From positions 1-14,809 of the forward strand of contig JAEWAN010000030.1 in NCBI GenBank assembly GCA_023391625.1: a stretch of DNA of 14,809 bases. The letters are read 5' to 3'. The DNA is from Bacteroidota bacterium (GTDB taxonomy: Bacteria; Bacteroidota; Bacteroidia; Bacteroidales; Paludibacteraceae). This document shows positions 6,168 to 13,812 of this stretch, in pieces (within the stretch, counting starts at the first letter, position 1; every line of letters begins with the position of its first letter). The position numbers and the translations under genes are program-made. The notes beneath the pieces are model-generated. The model was not told the origin of the DNA, did not search any database, and worked only from the letters and a program-made list of their open reading frames with translations.

Positions 6168-7402
6168 GAAGAATACAGGTCGAAAACCATGACGCGGATT
6201 CTGGTTGTATCCCCAGGTTTTCCTTCAAACACATACTTGCAGTCGAATTCGTTTTCTCGCGGCTCTTTCAAGCTGATGCAGCGATCGTCTTCGCTCAAAG
6301 CTTCCTTCGCGGCCTGCAGCACCCCCTTGAAATCTTTGTTCCTGGAAAATATCAGCAAGGCGGTTTTCGAGTCTCTCCAGGTCAAATAGCCCAAGAGCTG
6401 CTCAATGGCTGCTGTGAAATTCTTCTGGCCTTTCCATATCTTGCATTCGGCCACAAAAGCGGCCCTGTTCTTTTCCTCGATGCTTATGTCAGTTTTACCC
6501 TTGTTTCTGAACGTTTCGCCGGTTGCTCGACCTTCGTATTGGCAATTCAGGGGAACAAGAGCGAGATCCCTGAGAGCCTCCTCGTCCAGACTCGTATAGG
6601 TAGTTGGTGTTCTCTCGCAAGTTGCATAGCAGTTCCGGATGATATCGAGGATTTCTTCGTATACGACGTCCCTGATATAGCAGTTCGCCTCTCGACTCTC
6701 GGATTTCGACTCGAGGCGGAGCTTCTTCCTGAGCGGGATGCTTCCGTCGGCGGTTTTCTTCTGCTCAACCGGAATCTCCAATTCGGCGAAGAGATCGGAC
6801 AGCTTTTTGGAAAGGTTCTCGCGTTTGGCTAAGGCTGATTCGATGCTCGATGAAAGCGTCGAATTGTATGCGGCGATATCTCGGGCAAGATACTCGACGC
6901 CAGAGCGAATAGACTCAGATTGAGCGTTTATCTCTGCCGCGATTTCTCTTCCGCTTGGGGCGTCGGCGTTACTATAGATTTGTCGCTCGGATTTAAGCAC
7001 AATATACCCTTTCTGCACCTCTATGCTTGGATATCCAGAAAGGGAGAAAGTGCTCGCTTTGCACCTAAAGAGATCAGCATTGCCGTGATACGGATACGCA
7101 AAACTAACACGCACCCCGTCGACTTCAACGCAATCCCTTCCGTACATCCGGCGATCGAAAGGGTCATGCAGATATTTTGAAATCTTGCAGCGCTCTTGCT
7201 TTCGCATGGAGGGGTCTTCTTCGCCGAGAGACAGACTTTCGATAGTGTACTTTTCAAGAAAGTATGCGGCCAAGTAGTCGTGGCTGTTGCCAAGCAGCTG
7301 GCCATCGGACAACGAATCAATCTCCCTTTTGAGATTTACATCGTTGCTGGCAAGCAAGTCAGCCAATCGTTTATCAGAGAAAGGCCTCGCAATTACAGTC
7401 AT
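6164..7402 (-). CDS. PD-(D/E)XK-like putative nuclease of the restriction operon
   Basis: The predicted protein has 412 residues. The N-terminal 150 residues are not recognised. Residues 155-210 are strongly helical and probably coiled coil. The C-terminal part shows the pattern of a restriction-endonuclease fold: GKTDI (D305), a strand ending in FVAECK (E319, K321), and a helix with EQLLGY (Q335, Y339), the Q-x3-Y signature of Mrr-like and related nucleases. The ATG at 7402 is preferred, with GGAAGG at 7412-7417 as ribosome binding site; a TTG at 7408 would add two residues. The start lies 6 bases after hsdR, and the end overlaps the DUF262 gene by four. Its function is likely DNA cleavage or sensing within the same defence operon, but no named family could be assigned. 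Confidence 0.8.
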   Translation of the reverse strand: MTVIARPFSDKRLADLLASNDVNLKREIDSLSDGQLLGNSHDYLAAYFLEKYTIESLSLGEEDPSMRKQERCKISKYLHDPFDRRMYGRDCVEVDGVRVSFAYPYHGNADLFRCKASTFSLSGYPSIEVQKGYIVLKSERQIYSNADAPSGREIAAEINAQSESIRSGVEYLARDIAAYNSTLSSSIESALAKRENLSKKLSDLFAELEIPVEQKKTADGSIPLRKKLRLESKSESREANCYIRDVVYEEILDIIRNCYATCERTPTTYTSLDEEALRDLALVPLNCQYEGRATGETFRNKGKTDISIEEKNRAAFVAECKIWKGQKNFTAAIEQLLGYLTWRDSKTALLIFSRNKDFKGVLQAAKEALSEDDRCISLKEPRENEFDCKYVFEGKPGDTTRIRVMVFDLYSS

Positions 7403-7408
7403 GAACAA

Positions 7409-10400
7409 TTACCTTCCCAACCCATTGAACCTATCGAAGAAGCCCTTGAGCCTCTCGAGTACTCGGGCCTTCATATCTGCGTATGCGTTTGCCGGAGCGA
7501 ATCGACTCGGCTTCTTGGTCATCAGGTTGGCAACCTCGGTGCCGCTCTCAGGGACGCCTCCGTCGGCGAAGGCGTTGGCCATCAGTTCGCGTGTCGCGGT
7601 CTCGTCCAGCGCTTCCTCGGCGATGATCGCAGAGAGCTCGCGCTCCTTGGCCTCCGCCACGTACTTCTCCCAATCGGCCGCAACATCGCTGCTGGAGACC
7701 AGGCTGTCCATGAACGCATGGATGAGGTCGCGCTTGTTACGCAGCTCGTAGCTGGAGGAGATGGCGCGCTCGATGTCGCCTATGATCACCCTGTCGGTGC
7801 AGTTGGTGTCGTGGTACTTCTGCACCAGCATCAAGATGTAGTCGATGTTGATGTCGACCTGCTTCAGCAGCTCGACCTCGAAGACGAGGTCGTCGTTGAT
7901 GATGGTGGCGTCCTCCTTCTCCTTGCGCCATTTCTGGTACAGGTCGGTGTAGACGCTGCGGTAGTCCTGCTCGTCGCGCGGGCTCAGGGAGTCATCCTCG
8001 GCGAAGTCGTCGAAGGCGGTGAGGATGTTGCGCAGGCGCAGGATCACGCCGAACAGCCGGATGAACGCCTTCTGCTGCTCCTCGCCCATGATGACGGCGC
8101 CGGAGAGAATCGCCTCAAGCGGGAACTGCCCTCGCAGCTGGTCCAGGCGGTCGTTGTACTCGGCAAGGTACTCGGCATAGGGCTTGAGCAGCACCACGCC
8201 GCCCGCCTCCTTGTCGCCGAACAGGCTGATCGCGTGGTTCACGCGGTCCTCCAGGTTGCGGAAGCACACGATGTTTCCGTAGGTCTTCACGGAGTTGAGG
8301 ATGCGGTTGGTACGGCTGAACGCCTGGATGAGGCCGTGGTCCTTCAGGTCCTTGTCCACCCACAGCGTGTTCAAAGTGGTGGCGTCGAAGCCGGTGAGGA
8401 ACATGTTGACCACGATGACCAGGTCCACCTGGCGCTTCTTCATGCGCTCGGAGAGGTCCTTGTAGTAGTTCTGGAACCCCTGGGAGCTGGTGTCGAAGCT
8501 GGTTGCGAACATGGCGTTGTAGTCGCCGATGGCGGCTTCCAGGAAGTCGCGGCTGGGGGTGTCCAGGCTCTCGGTGTCGAAGCTCTCGTCGGGCAGGCCG
8601 CAGCCGTCGTCGGACTCGTTGGGCCCGAAGCTGTAGATGAGCGCCACCTTCAGCTTCTCGCCGGCGCGTTCGGCTTGGATGCGCTTGAAGGCGGAGTAGT
8701 ACACCTTCGCCATGTCGATTGAGGCGGTGGCGAAGATGGAGTTGAAGCCCATCACGCGGGCGCCCTTGAGGTCATAGCTGCTCGTGCGCTTGGTCTTCTG
8801 GGCGTAGTGGTCGAGGATGTAGCTGGTCACCAGGTCCACGCGAGCAGCCGCCTTGTAGGCGCCCTCGCGGTAGATGTCGTAGACCTTCTGGTCCTCGTAC
8901 TGATCGCGCTCCCGGATGGTCTTGATGTAGTCCACCCTGAACGGCAGCACGTTCTCGTCGCGGATGGCGTCCACGATGGTGTAGGTGTGCAGCTTGTCGC
9001 CGAAGGCCTGCTCGGTGGTGCGCAGGTCCGCGACCTTTCCGCTGCCTGCGTTCTCCGCGAAGATCGGCGTTCCCGTGAAGCCGAACAGGTGGTAGTTCTT
9101 GAAGTGCCTGGTTATGGCCACGTGCATGTCGCCGAACTGGCTGCGGTGGCACTCGTCGAAGATGATGACGCAGTGCTGGCCGTAGACTTCGTGCCTCCTG
9201 TTCTTCTTGATGAAGCACGAGAGCTTCTGGATGGTGGTCACCAGAATGCGGCACTCGGGGTCGGAAAGCTGCCTGGACAGCACTGCCGTGGACTCGCTGC
9301 CGTCCACCGCGCCCTTCTCGAAGCGGTCGTACTCGCGCATGGTCTGGTAGTCCAGGTCCTTGCGGTCCACCACGAACATGACCTTGTCCACGCCCGCCAT
9401 CTGGCTGGCCAGCTGAGCGGTCTTGAAGCTGGTGAGGGTCTTGCCGGACCCCGTGGTGTGCCAGATATAGCCGCCGGCGCGCAGGGTGCCCAGCATGGAC
9501 TTGTCGTTCTCGCTGATAAGGATGCGGTTCAATATGCGCTCGGTGGCCACGATCTGATACGGGCGCATGACCAGCAGCTTCTCGTCCACGTCGAAGACGC
9601 AGTACTTCGTCAGGATGTTCAGCAGCGCGTGCTTGGCGAAGAAGGTGGCGGTGAAGGGCACCAGGTCGAAGATGGGCATGTTGTCGGCGTCCGCCCACCA
9701 GCTGGTGAACTTGAAGCTGTTGGAGGTCTTCTTGCCGCGGGCCTTCTTTCCGGCGCGCTCCTCGATGGCGCTGAAGCGCGTGGTGTTGGAGTAGTACTTG
9801 GTGTGGGTACCGTTGGAGATGACGAAGATCTGCACGTACTCGTAAAGCCCGCAGCCGGACCAGAAGCTGTCGCGCTGGTATCGCTCGATCTGGTTGAACG
9901 CCTCCTGGATGGCCACGCCGCGGCGCTTGAGCTCGACATGCACGAGCGGCAGGCCGTTCACGAGCACCGTCACATCGTAGCGGTTCTCGTAATTGCCCTC
10001 TTGCGTGTACTGGTTCATCACCTGCATGCGGTTGTTGTGCACGTTGCGCTTGTCGATGAGCGAGACGTTGCGCACGGATCCGTCGTCCATCTGCAGGGCG
10101 TAGACGTGGTCGCGCTGGATGCGGCGGGTCTTCTCCACGATGCCGTCGTTGTCCGCGGCGATCCACCCCTTGAACAGACGGGACCACTCCTTTTCTGAGA
10201 AGGAGACGCGGTTCAGCGCCTCGAGCTGCCTGCGCAGGTTGGCAATAAGTTCACTTTCGCTGGAAATGACGAGCCTCTCGTAGCCCTGGCGGCAGAGCTG
10301 CTTTATGAAGGCGTCCTCCAGCTGGGCTTCCGACTGATACGACGTCGAGCTTTTCTGCTGCTTAGGCAGGGCCGAGCAGACCGTCGCCTGGCCGCCGAAG

Positions 10401-10537
10401 GCCATGACGTCGAAGTCGACGTTGCCAGGCAGGGCGTCTGCCAGCGATGCTGTTTCCTGCCCGGGAACGGTCACGGACTCGTAGACGCAGCTGCCGTCGG
10501 CGTCGTCTATGGGATGGACTCTCAGTTCCTCGCTCAT
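7409..10537 (-). CDS. hsdR: Type I restriction enzyme R subunit
   Basis: The protein of 1042 residues fits HsdR length. An N-terminal PD-(D/E)XK nuclease is marked by RYDVTVLVNG (D188) and HVELKRRG (E202, K204) with QIERYQ after it. The SF2 translocase has Walker A TTGSGKT (361-367), DECH (461-464) and motif III FTGTP (487-491). Later parts include the motif around VVNMFLTGFDATTLNTLWVD and QAFSRTNRI (motif VI), followed by a helical C-terminus that contacts the methyltransferase. It pumps DNA past the bound enzyme using ATP and cuts when blocked. Its ATG overlaps the hsdS stop by four bases (ATGA), so its amount is tied to HsdS. The first 65 residues form an extension before the conserved SEAQLEDAFIKQL. 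Confidence 0.97.
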   Translation of the reverse strand: MSEELRVHPIDDADGSCVYESVTVPGQETASLADALPGNVDFDVMAFGGQATVCSALPKQQKSSTSYQSEAQLEDAFIKQLCRQGYERLVISSESELIANLRRQLEALNRVSFSEKEWSRLFKGWIAADNDGIVEKTRRIQRDHVYALQMDDGSVRNVSLIDKRNVHNNRMQVMNQYTQEGNYENRYDVTVLVNGLPLVHVELKRRGVAIQEAFNQIERYQRDSFWSGCGLYEYVQIFVISNGTHTKYYSNTTRFSAIEERAGKKARGKKTSNSFKFTSWWADADNMPIFDLVPFTATFFAKHALLNILTKYCVFDVDEKLLVMRPYQIVATERILNRILISENDKSMLGTLRAGGYIWHTTGSGKTLTSFKTAQLASQMAGVDKVMFVVDRKDLDYQTMREYDRFEKGAVDGSESTAVLSRQLSDPECRILVTTIQKLSCFIKKNRRHEVYGQHCVIIFDECHRSQFGDMHVAITRHFKNYHLFGFTGTPIFAENAGSGKVADLRTTEQAFGDKLHTYTIVDAIRDENVLPFRVDYIKTIRERDQYEDQKVYDIYREGAYKAAARVDLVTSYILDHYAQKTKRTSSYDLKGARVMGFNSIFATASIDMAKVYYSAFKRIQAERAGEKLKVALIYSFGPNESDDGCGLPDESFDTESLDTPSRDFLEAAIGDYNAMFATSFDTSSQGFQNYYKDLSERMKKRQVDLVIVVNMFLTGFDATTLNTLWVDKDLKDHGLIQAFSRTNRILNSVKTYGNIVCFRNLEDRVNHAISLFGDKEAGGVVLLKPYAEYLAEYNDRLDQLRGQFPLEAILSGAVIMGEEQQKAFIRLFGVILRLRNILTAFDDFAEDDSLSPRDEQDYRSVYTDLYQKWRKEKEDATIINDDLVFEVELLKQVDINIDYILMLVQKYHDTNCTDRVIIGDIERAISSSYELRNKRDLIHAFMDSLVSSSDVAADWEKYVAEAKERELSAIIAEEALDETATRELMANAFADGGVPESGTEVANLMTKKPSRFAPANAYADMKARVLERLKGFFDRFNGLGR

Positions 10538-11772
10538 GCCGTCTTCTCCTTGAAGGTCAGGAGCCTGTCGCGATAGTAGGCATATTGCTTTCGACGAGCA
10601 TCGATTTCTGCGGGAAGTCCCTGGGTGATGTCGTTGACGAGGGCGTCGAACTTATCAAGAACGTCCACAATCCGATGCTGTTCATCGATAGGGGGTAAGG
10701 GAATCTCAACAGATTTAATCTTTGAGGCAAGAATGTGTTTAACGGTACCGCCAGTTGCGATAGAGGCCAACTTCTTCTTTCCCCTAGTCGAACGAAGATA
10801 ATGGCAGACGTACTGGGAGAGACACTCTCCGCCATTGCTCATCACGATCAAAGCATGGCAGTTTGCGCCTTCGTATTCTGACGTGACAACAGCACATTCG
10901 CCTACATGCCCAGACTGGACAACCAAAATATCCCCTACGTGCAACTCTGACCTCAGATGAGCCTCATGAAAATCACGAGTAATGTACGTGTAATCGTTGT
11001 TGCCAATAACACCGTTGTGAATATTTGTTCCCTTTAGATACCTAACACCTGAATCGTCCGTGAAATACGGAGTTGCTGTACCAACGAAGCCGTTGCGAAT
11101 AAACGGGAACAAATCGCCCAATCGAAAAACGGGCACATTGCCCCGAGACTCAAATATGGCATCACGATAGTATGCGTGCTGCGCCTTGCGCGCCTCCAGC
11201 TCCGCCTCCAGCTCCGCCTCCAGCTCCGCCTCCAGCTCCGCGAAGGAGTCTAGCACCCGCACTATCTCCTCCTGGACCTCCATGGGAGGGATAGGGATGC
11301 GAACATCGAGCAGTTTGGCAGGAGTCACCTCAATAACCTTTGTACCGTGGGCAAGTTTAGCTTTGGCATGCTCAAAAGCAGACGACCTGAAGAAATAGGT
11401 CATGTACTTGGGGTTCTGATCGTGATGAATAATCGCGGTATGTCCGCTTACGGCCACGTCGCCGTCGCCTAGCCACGTAACGCACTTGCAGACGTCTTCA
11501 ATGTTTTCGCTGGTTACCGCCATAACCACATCGCCAGGGTGGGCCTTCTTCGATTTGGCAAAGACGCTCTTGTTGACAAAGGTCGGGGTCTCTGAAGCAT
11601 GCAAGCCGAACTTCGTGTAGATCTGGCCATAGTGAATGCAAGGCATACCCTCTTCCACAAAGTCTTTCTTTTGGAAGCTGCCGCCACGATCTACTGAGCC
11701 GAATTCCCTCAGTGCCTTATATTCCACTCCATCGGGGCAAAGCCTCTCGATGAGCTCATCAATTCTGCTCAT
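10534..11772 (-). CDS. hsdS: Type I restriction-modification specificity subunit
   Basis: The protein of 412 residues has two target-recognition domains, about 15-160 and 215-375. Each is followed by a conserved helix: residues 160-200 (IPIPPMEVQEEIVRVLDSF...) and 370-412 (IPLPPIDEQHRIVDVLDKFDAL...). The duplicated PPxxxQ..IV..LD motif is diagnostic. HsdS selects the bipartite target and forms the core of the HsdM2S methyltransferase and R2M2S nuclease. The linker after the first helix is unusual, holding four tandem LEAE-type units at 178-193. The start has GGAGGG (complement of 11779-11784) and sits 2 bases after hsdM. The two recognition domains look AT-richer than hsdM and hsdR, as expected if they were exchanged by recombination. 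No second hsdS or inverted partial copy is in the window. Confidence 0.96.
   Translation of the reverse strand: MSRIDELIERLCPDGVEYKALREFGSVDRGGSFQKKDFVEEGMPCIHYGQIYTKFGLHASETPTFVNKSVFAKSKKAHPGDVVMAVTSENIEDVCKCVTWLGDGDVAVSGHTAIIHHDQNPKYMTYFFRSSAFEHAKAKLAHGTKVIEVTPAKLLDVRIPIPPMEVQEEIVRVLDSFAELEAELEAELEAELEARKAQHAYYRDAIFESRGNVPVFRLGDLFPFIRNGFVGTATPYFTDDSGVRYLKGTNIHNGVIGNNDYTYITRDFHEAHLRSELHVGDILVVQSGHVGECAVVTSEYEGANCHALIVMSNGGECLSQYVCHYLRSTRGKKKLASIATGGTVKHILASKIKSVEIPLPPIDEQHRIVDVLDKFDALVNDITQGLPAEIDARRKQYAYYRDRLLTFKEKTA
11192..11239 (-). repeat. Four perfect 12-bp tandem repeats in the hsdS linker
   Basis: GCCTCCAGCTCC on the plus strand is repeated four times without mismatch (11192, 11204, 11216, 11228) and then broken by GCG. 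Each unit adds four residues (AELE register) to the helical linker between the recognition domains. Copy-number change keeps the frame. Confidence 0.95.
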
Positions 11773-11774
11773 GC

Positions 11775-13355
11775 CTAGCCCTCCAAATCCGCGACGATGG
11801 CGTCGATTTTGCGGCGCAGCTCGTCCTCGCGGGCGACGATGCGGGCGATCTCGGCGTTGAGTGCCTTGATGTCGACCTCCTCGCGCTCGTCGGGCTTCTC
11901 CACGTAGGAGCCGACGGAGAGGTTGGCGTCGTTGGCCAGGATGTCGTCATTGGAAACCAGCTTGGAGAAGTGCTCCTCCTCGGCGCGTGCGGAGATGGCG
12001 CCCATGATGCGGTCGATGTTCGCCGGCATCAGCTTGTTCTTGGAGTCGCGACGTTCGAACTGCTCGCTGGCGTCGATGAACAGCACATTGCTTGCGGTCT
12101 TGTTCTTCTTGAGCACGATGATGCAGGTGGCGATAGTGGTGCCAAAGAAAAGATCCGGTGGCAGCTGGATGACCGCCTCGACGAAGTTGTTTCGCACCAG
12201 GTAGTCGCGAATCTTACCCTCTGAGCCTCCGCGGTAGAGCACGCCGGGGAACTCGACGATGGCTGCCGTACCTTCGGCAGAAAGCCAGCTCAGCATGTGC
12301 ATGGTGAAGGCCAAATCGGCCTTGCTGGCGGGCGCCAGCACGCCAGCTGAGCTGAAGCGCGCGTCGTTGATGTTGAGGGGGTTGCCCTTGCCCTCCCACT
12401 TGATGGAGTAGGGCGGGTTGGAAACGATGGCGTCGAAGGGCTCGTCGTCCCAGTGGGCCGGCTCCTTCAAGGTGTCGCCCAGCGCGATGTCGAACTTGTC
12501 GAAGTTCACGTCGTGCAGGAACATGTTGATGCGGGCAAGGTTGTAGGTGGTCAGGTTGATCTCCTGGCCGAAGTATCCGCCGCGCACGTTCTCCCTGCCC
12601 AGGATCTTGGCAAACTTGAGCAGCAGGCCACCGCTGCCGCAGCAGGGGTCGTAGACCTTGTTCACGCTGTTTCGGCCGTCGATAGCGATGCGGGCCAAGA
12701 GCTCGCCCACCTCCTGCGGGGTGAAAAACTCGCCGCCGGACTTGCCGGCGTTGGAGGCGTACATGGTCATGAGGAACTCGTAGGCGTCGCCGAAGGCGTC
12801 GATGGAGTTGTCCTGGAAGGCGCCGCCGAAGTCCAGCGAGCCGATCTTGGAGATGAGCTTCACCAGCTTCTTGTTGCGCTCGATGACGGAGTTGCCCAGC
12901 TTGGCGCTGTTGACGTCCATGTCGTCGAACAGGCCCTTGAGGTCGCCTTCGGAGTCGGTGCCGACGGCGGATCCCTCGATGTTGCGGAACACCTGGGTCA
13001 GCAGCTCGTTGAGGTCCTGTCCATCCTCGGACAGGCGCATGCCGTCCTTGTCGACTCGTTTGAGGATGTTGCAGAACAGCTCGCTGGGAAGGATGAAGAA
13101 GCCCTTTTCCTTGACGGTCTCCTCTCGACCCCACTCGGCCTGGTCGTCCGGCATGGCAGAGTAGTCGAAGGACGGATCGCCTTCCTGTTCGGCGAGGTAA
13201 GCGCAAAGGTTCTCGCTCACGAATCGATAGAAGAGCGTGCACAGGATGTACTGCTTGAAGTCCCAGCCGTCTACGCTGCCGCGCAGGTCGTCGGCGATGG
13301 ACCAGATTGTCTTGTGCAATTCAGCTCGCTGTTGTTCCTTAGTGATATCAGCCAT
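11775..13355 (-). CDS. hsdM: Type I restriction-modification methyltransferase subunit (N6-adenine)
   Basis: The protein of 526 residues matches the usual HsdM size. The N-terminal HsdM_N helical domain covers about 10-150 (WSIADDLRGSVDGWDFKQYIL). The SAM-dependent methyltransferase core has GGEFFTPQEV (207-216), motif I DPCCGSGG (236-243) and motif IV NPPY (313-316), the N6-adenine type. It methylates the adenine in each half of the target recognised by HsdS and so protects the host. The ATG at 13355 is chosen because GAGAGGGG (complement of 13361-13368) stands 5 bases before it; an upstream in-frame start at 13388 lies inside the preceding gene. The gene follows the ribbon-helix-helix gene after one base and precedes hsdS by two. 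Confidence 0.97.
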   Translation of the reverse strand: MADITKEQQRAELHKTIWSIADDLRGSVDGWDFKQYILCTLFYRFVSENLCAYLAEQEGDPSFDYSAMPDDQAEWGREETVKEKGFFILPSELFCNILKRVDKDGMRLSEDGQDLNELLTQVFRNIEGSAVGTDSEGDLKGLFDDMDVNSAKLGNSVIERNKKLVKLISKIGSLDFGGAFQDNSIDAFGDAYEFLMTMYASNAGKSGGEFFTPQEVGELLARIAIDGRNSVNKVYDPCCGSGGLLLKFAKILGRENVRGGYFGQEINLTTYNLARINMFLHDVNFDKFDIALGDTLKEPAHWDDEPFDAIVSNPPYSIKWEGKGNPLNINDARFSSAGVLAPASKADLAFTMHMLSWLSAEGTAAIVEFPGVLYRGGSEGKIRDYLVRNNFVEAVIQLPPDLFFGTTIATCIIVLKKNKTASNVLFIDASEQFERRDSKNKLMPANIDRIMGAISARAEEEHFSKLVSNDDILANDANLSVGSYVEKPDEREEVDIKALNAEIARIVAREDELRRKIDAIVADLEG

Positions 13356-13356
13356 G

Positions 13357-13566
13357 CTAGCCCCTCTCAATATTTGAAAGCTCGTCAATCATGCACTTGC
13401 GGATCAACGTGCTGAAGCTCATGCCGCGAAGCTCCGCGACCTCTTTGGCGCTATCCCGGAGGTTCTTCGGGATGCGGATGGTGATGGCGGTCATCTCGCC
13501 ATCAACCAGATATTGCTGGATGTCGGTCGCATCGGCGCCGCTCTTGATCAGTTCCTTGTAGTTCAT
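13357..13566 (-). CDS. Ribbon-helix-helix regulator heading the restriction operon
   Basis: The protein has 69 residues. A polar N-terminal segment (1-24) is followed by an RHH/CopG-type DNA-binding fold: the strand TAITIRIP (26-33), helix NLRDSAKEVAELRG (35-48) and helix FSTLIRKCMIDEL (51-63). The ATG at 13566 has AAAGGA (complement of 13573-13578) six bases upstream. Upstream in-frame codons are poor in coding character and are left out. It is the first gene of the operon, with one base between its stop and hsdM. Similar proteins act as antitoxins, but no toxin gene is adjacent. Control of hsd expression, perhaps delaying restriction after entry into a new host, is the more likely inferred role. 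Confidence 0.85.
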   Translation of the reverse strand: MNYKELIKSGADATDIQQYLVDGEMTAITIRIPKNLRDSAKEVAELRGMSFSTLIRKCMIDELSNIERG

Positions 13567-13600
13567 CGCTATTCCTTTGCACGTATATTTGCGGAATGCA

Positions 13601-13669
13601 ATACAAATGAAAGTATACCACCGACCAAGAAAAGTCCTTAGCGGCCAGCTAATAACAGCCCATTTGTAT
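13601..13669 (-). promoter_or_regulatory. Promoter region of the restriction operon with a spaced inverted repeat
   Basis: A -10-like TATACT lies on the minus strand (complement of 13612-13617), about 45 bases before the regulator start; its -35 is weak. It is bracketed by an exact 9-bp inverted repeat, ATACAAATG (13601-13609) and CATTTGTAT (13661-13669). The position suits operators for the RHH protein, but binding is inference. Confidence 0.5.
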
Positions 13670-13673
13670 CCTA

Positions 13674-13694
13674 AATAGTTGCAGGTGGTTTGCA
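13674..13694 (+). repeat. Att-like direct repeat, copy 3
   Basis: The copy reads AATAGTTGCAGGTGG followed by TTTGCA and differs from copies 1 and 2 at three of 21 positions. It is directly followed by TGTCC-N8-GGACA (13695-13712), a small inverted repeat like an insertion-sequence end. It lies just upstream of the operon promoter. Confidence 0.55.
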
Positions 13695-13722
13695 TGTCCC
13701 AGACATTGGACAGTGGGGTATG

Positions 13723-13763
13723 CAAGCCCGCCTCCCGCGTCGGATTAGCGCTCGGCGGGCTTG
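13723..13763. repeat. 10-bp inverted repeat with 21-base loop
   Basis: CAAGCCCGCC (13723-13732) pairs perfectly with GGCGGGCTTG (13754-13763). There is no T-run on either side. It may end transcription of the gene remnant on the minus strand or be a leftover of a mobile element. Confidence 0.4.
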
Positions 13764-13812
13764 AGAGCGAATCATGAGGGAAGGCCGGCGCACGGAAGAG
13801 CCGCGGGTAGAC

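Noticed and set aside
8807..10198. Long plus-strand open frame of 463 codons opposite hsdR
   Set aside because: It is the antisense shadow of a strongly conserved hsdR. Its protein is a run of V/L/H/E-rich low-complexity sequence with no domain. The same applies to 7196-8722 and to 12453-13415 opposite hsdM.
11192..11239. Assembly artefact or coiled-coil of no consequence
   Set aside because: The repeats lie exactly in the inter-domain helix where functional repeat variation is known, and keep the frame, so they are treated as real.
10534..11772. Invertible hsdS cassette switched by the nearby tyrosine recombinase
   Set aside because: There is no second hsdS gene or inverted partial copy in the window, and the integrase has an arm-binding domain and an excisionase partner typical of mobile elements.
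13567..13725. Upstream extension of the RHH protein to 122 residues
   Set aside because: It would cover the promoter and inverted repeat, has a cysteine/tryptophan-rich composition unlike the rest, and the ATG at 13566 has a good ribosome binding site.
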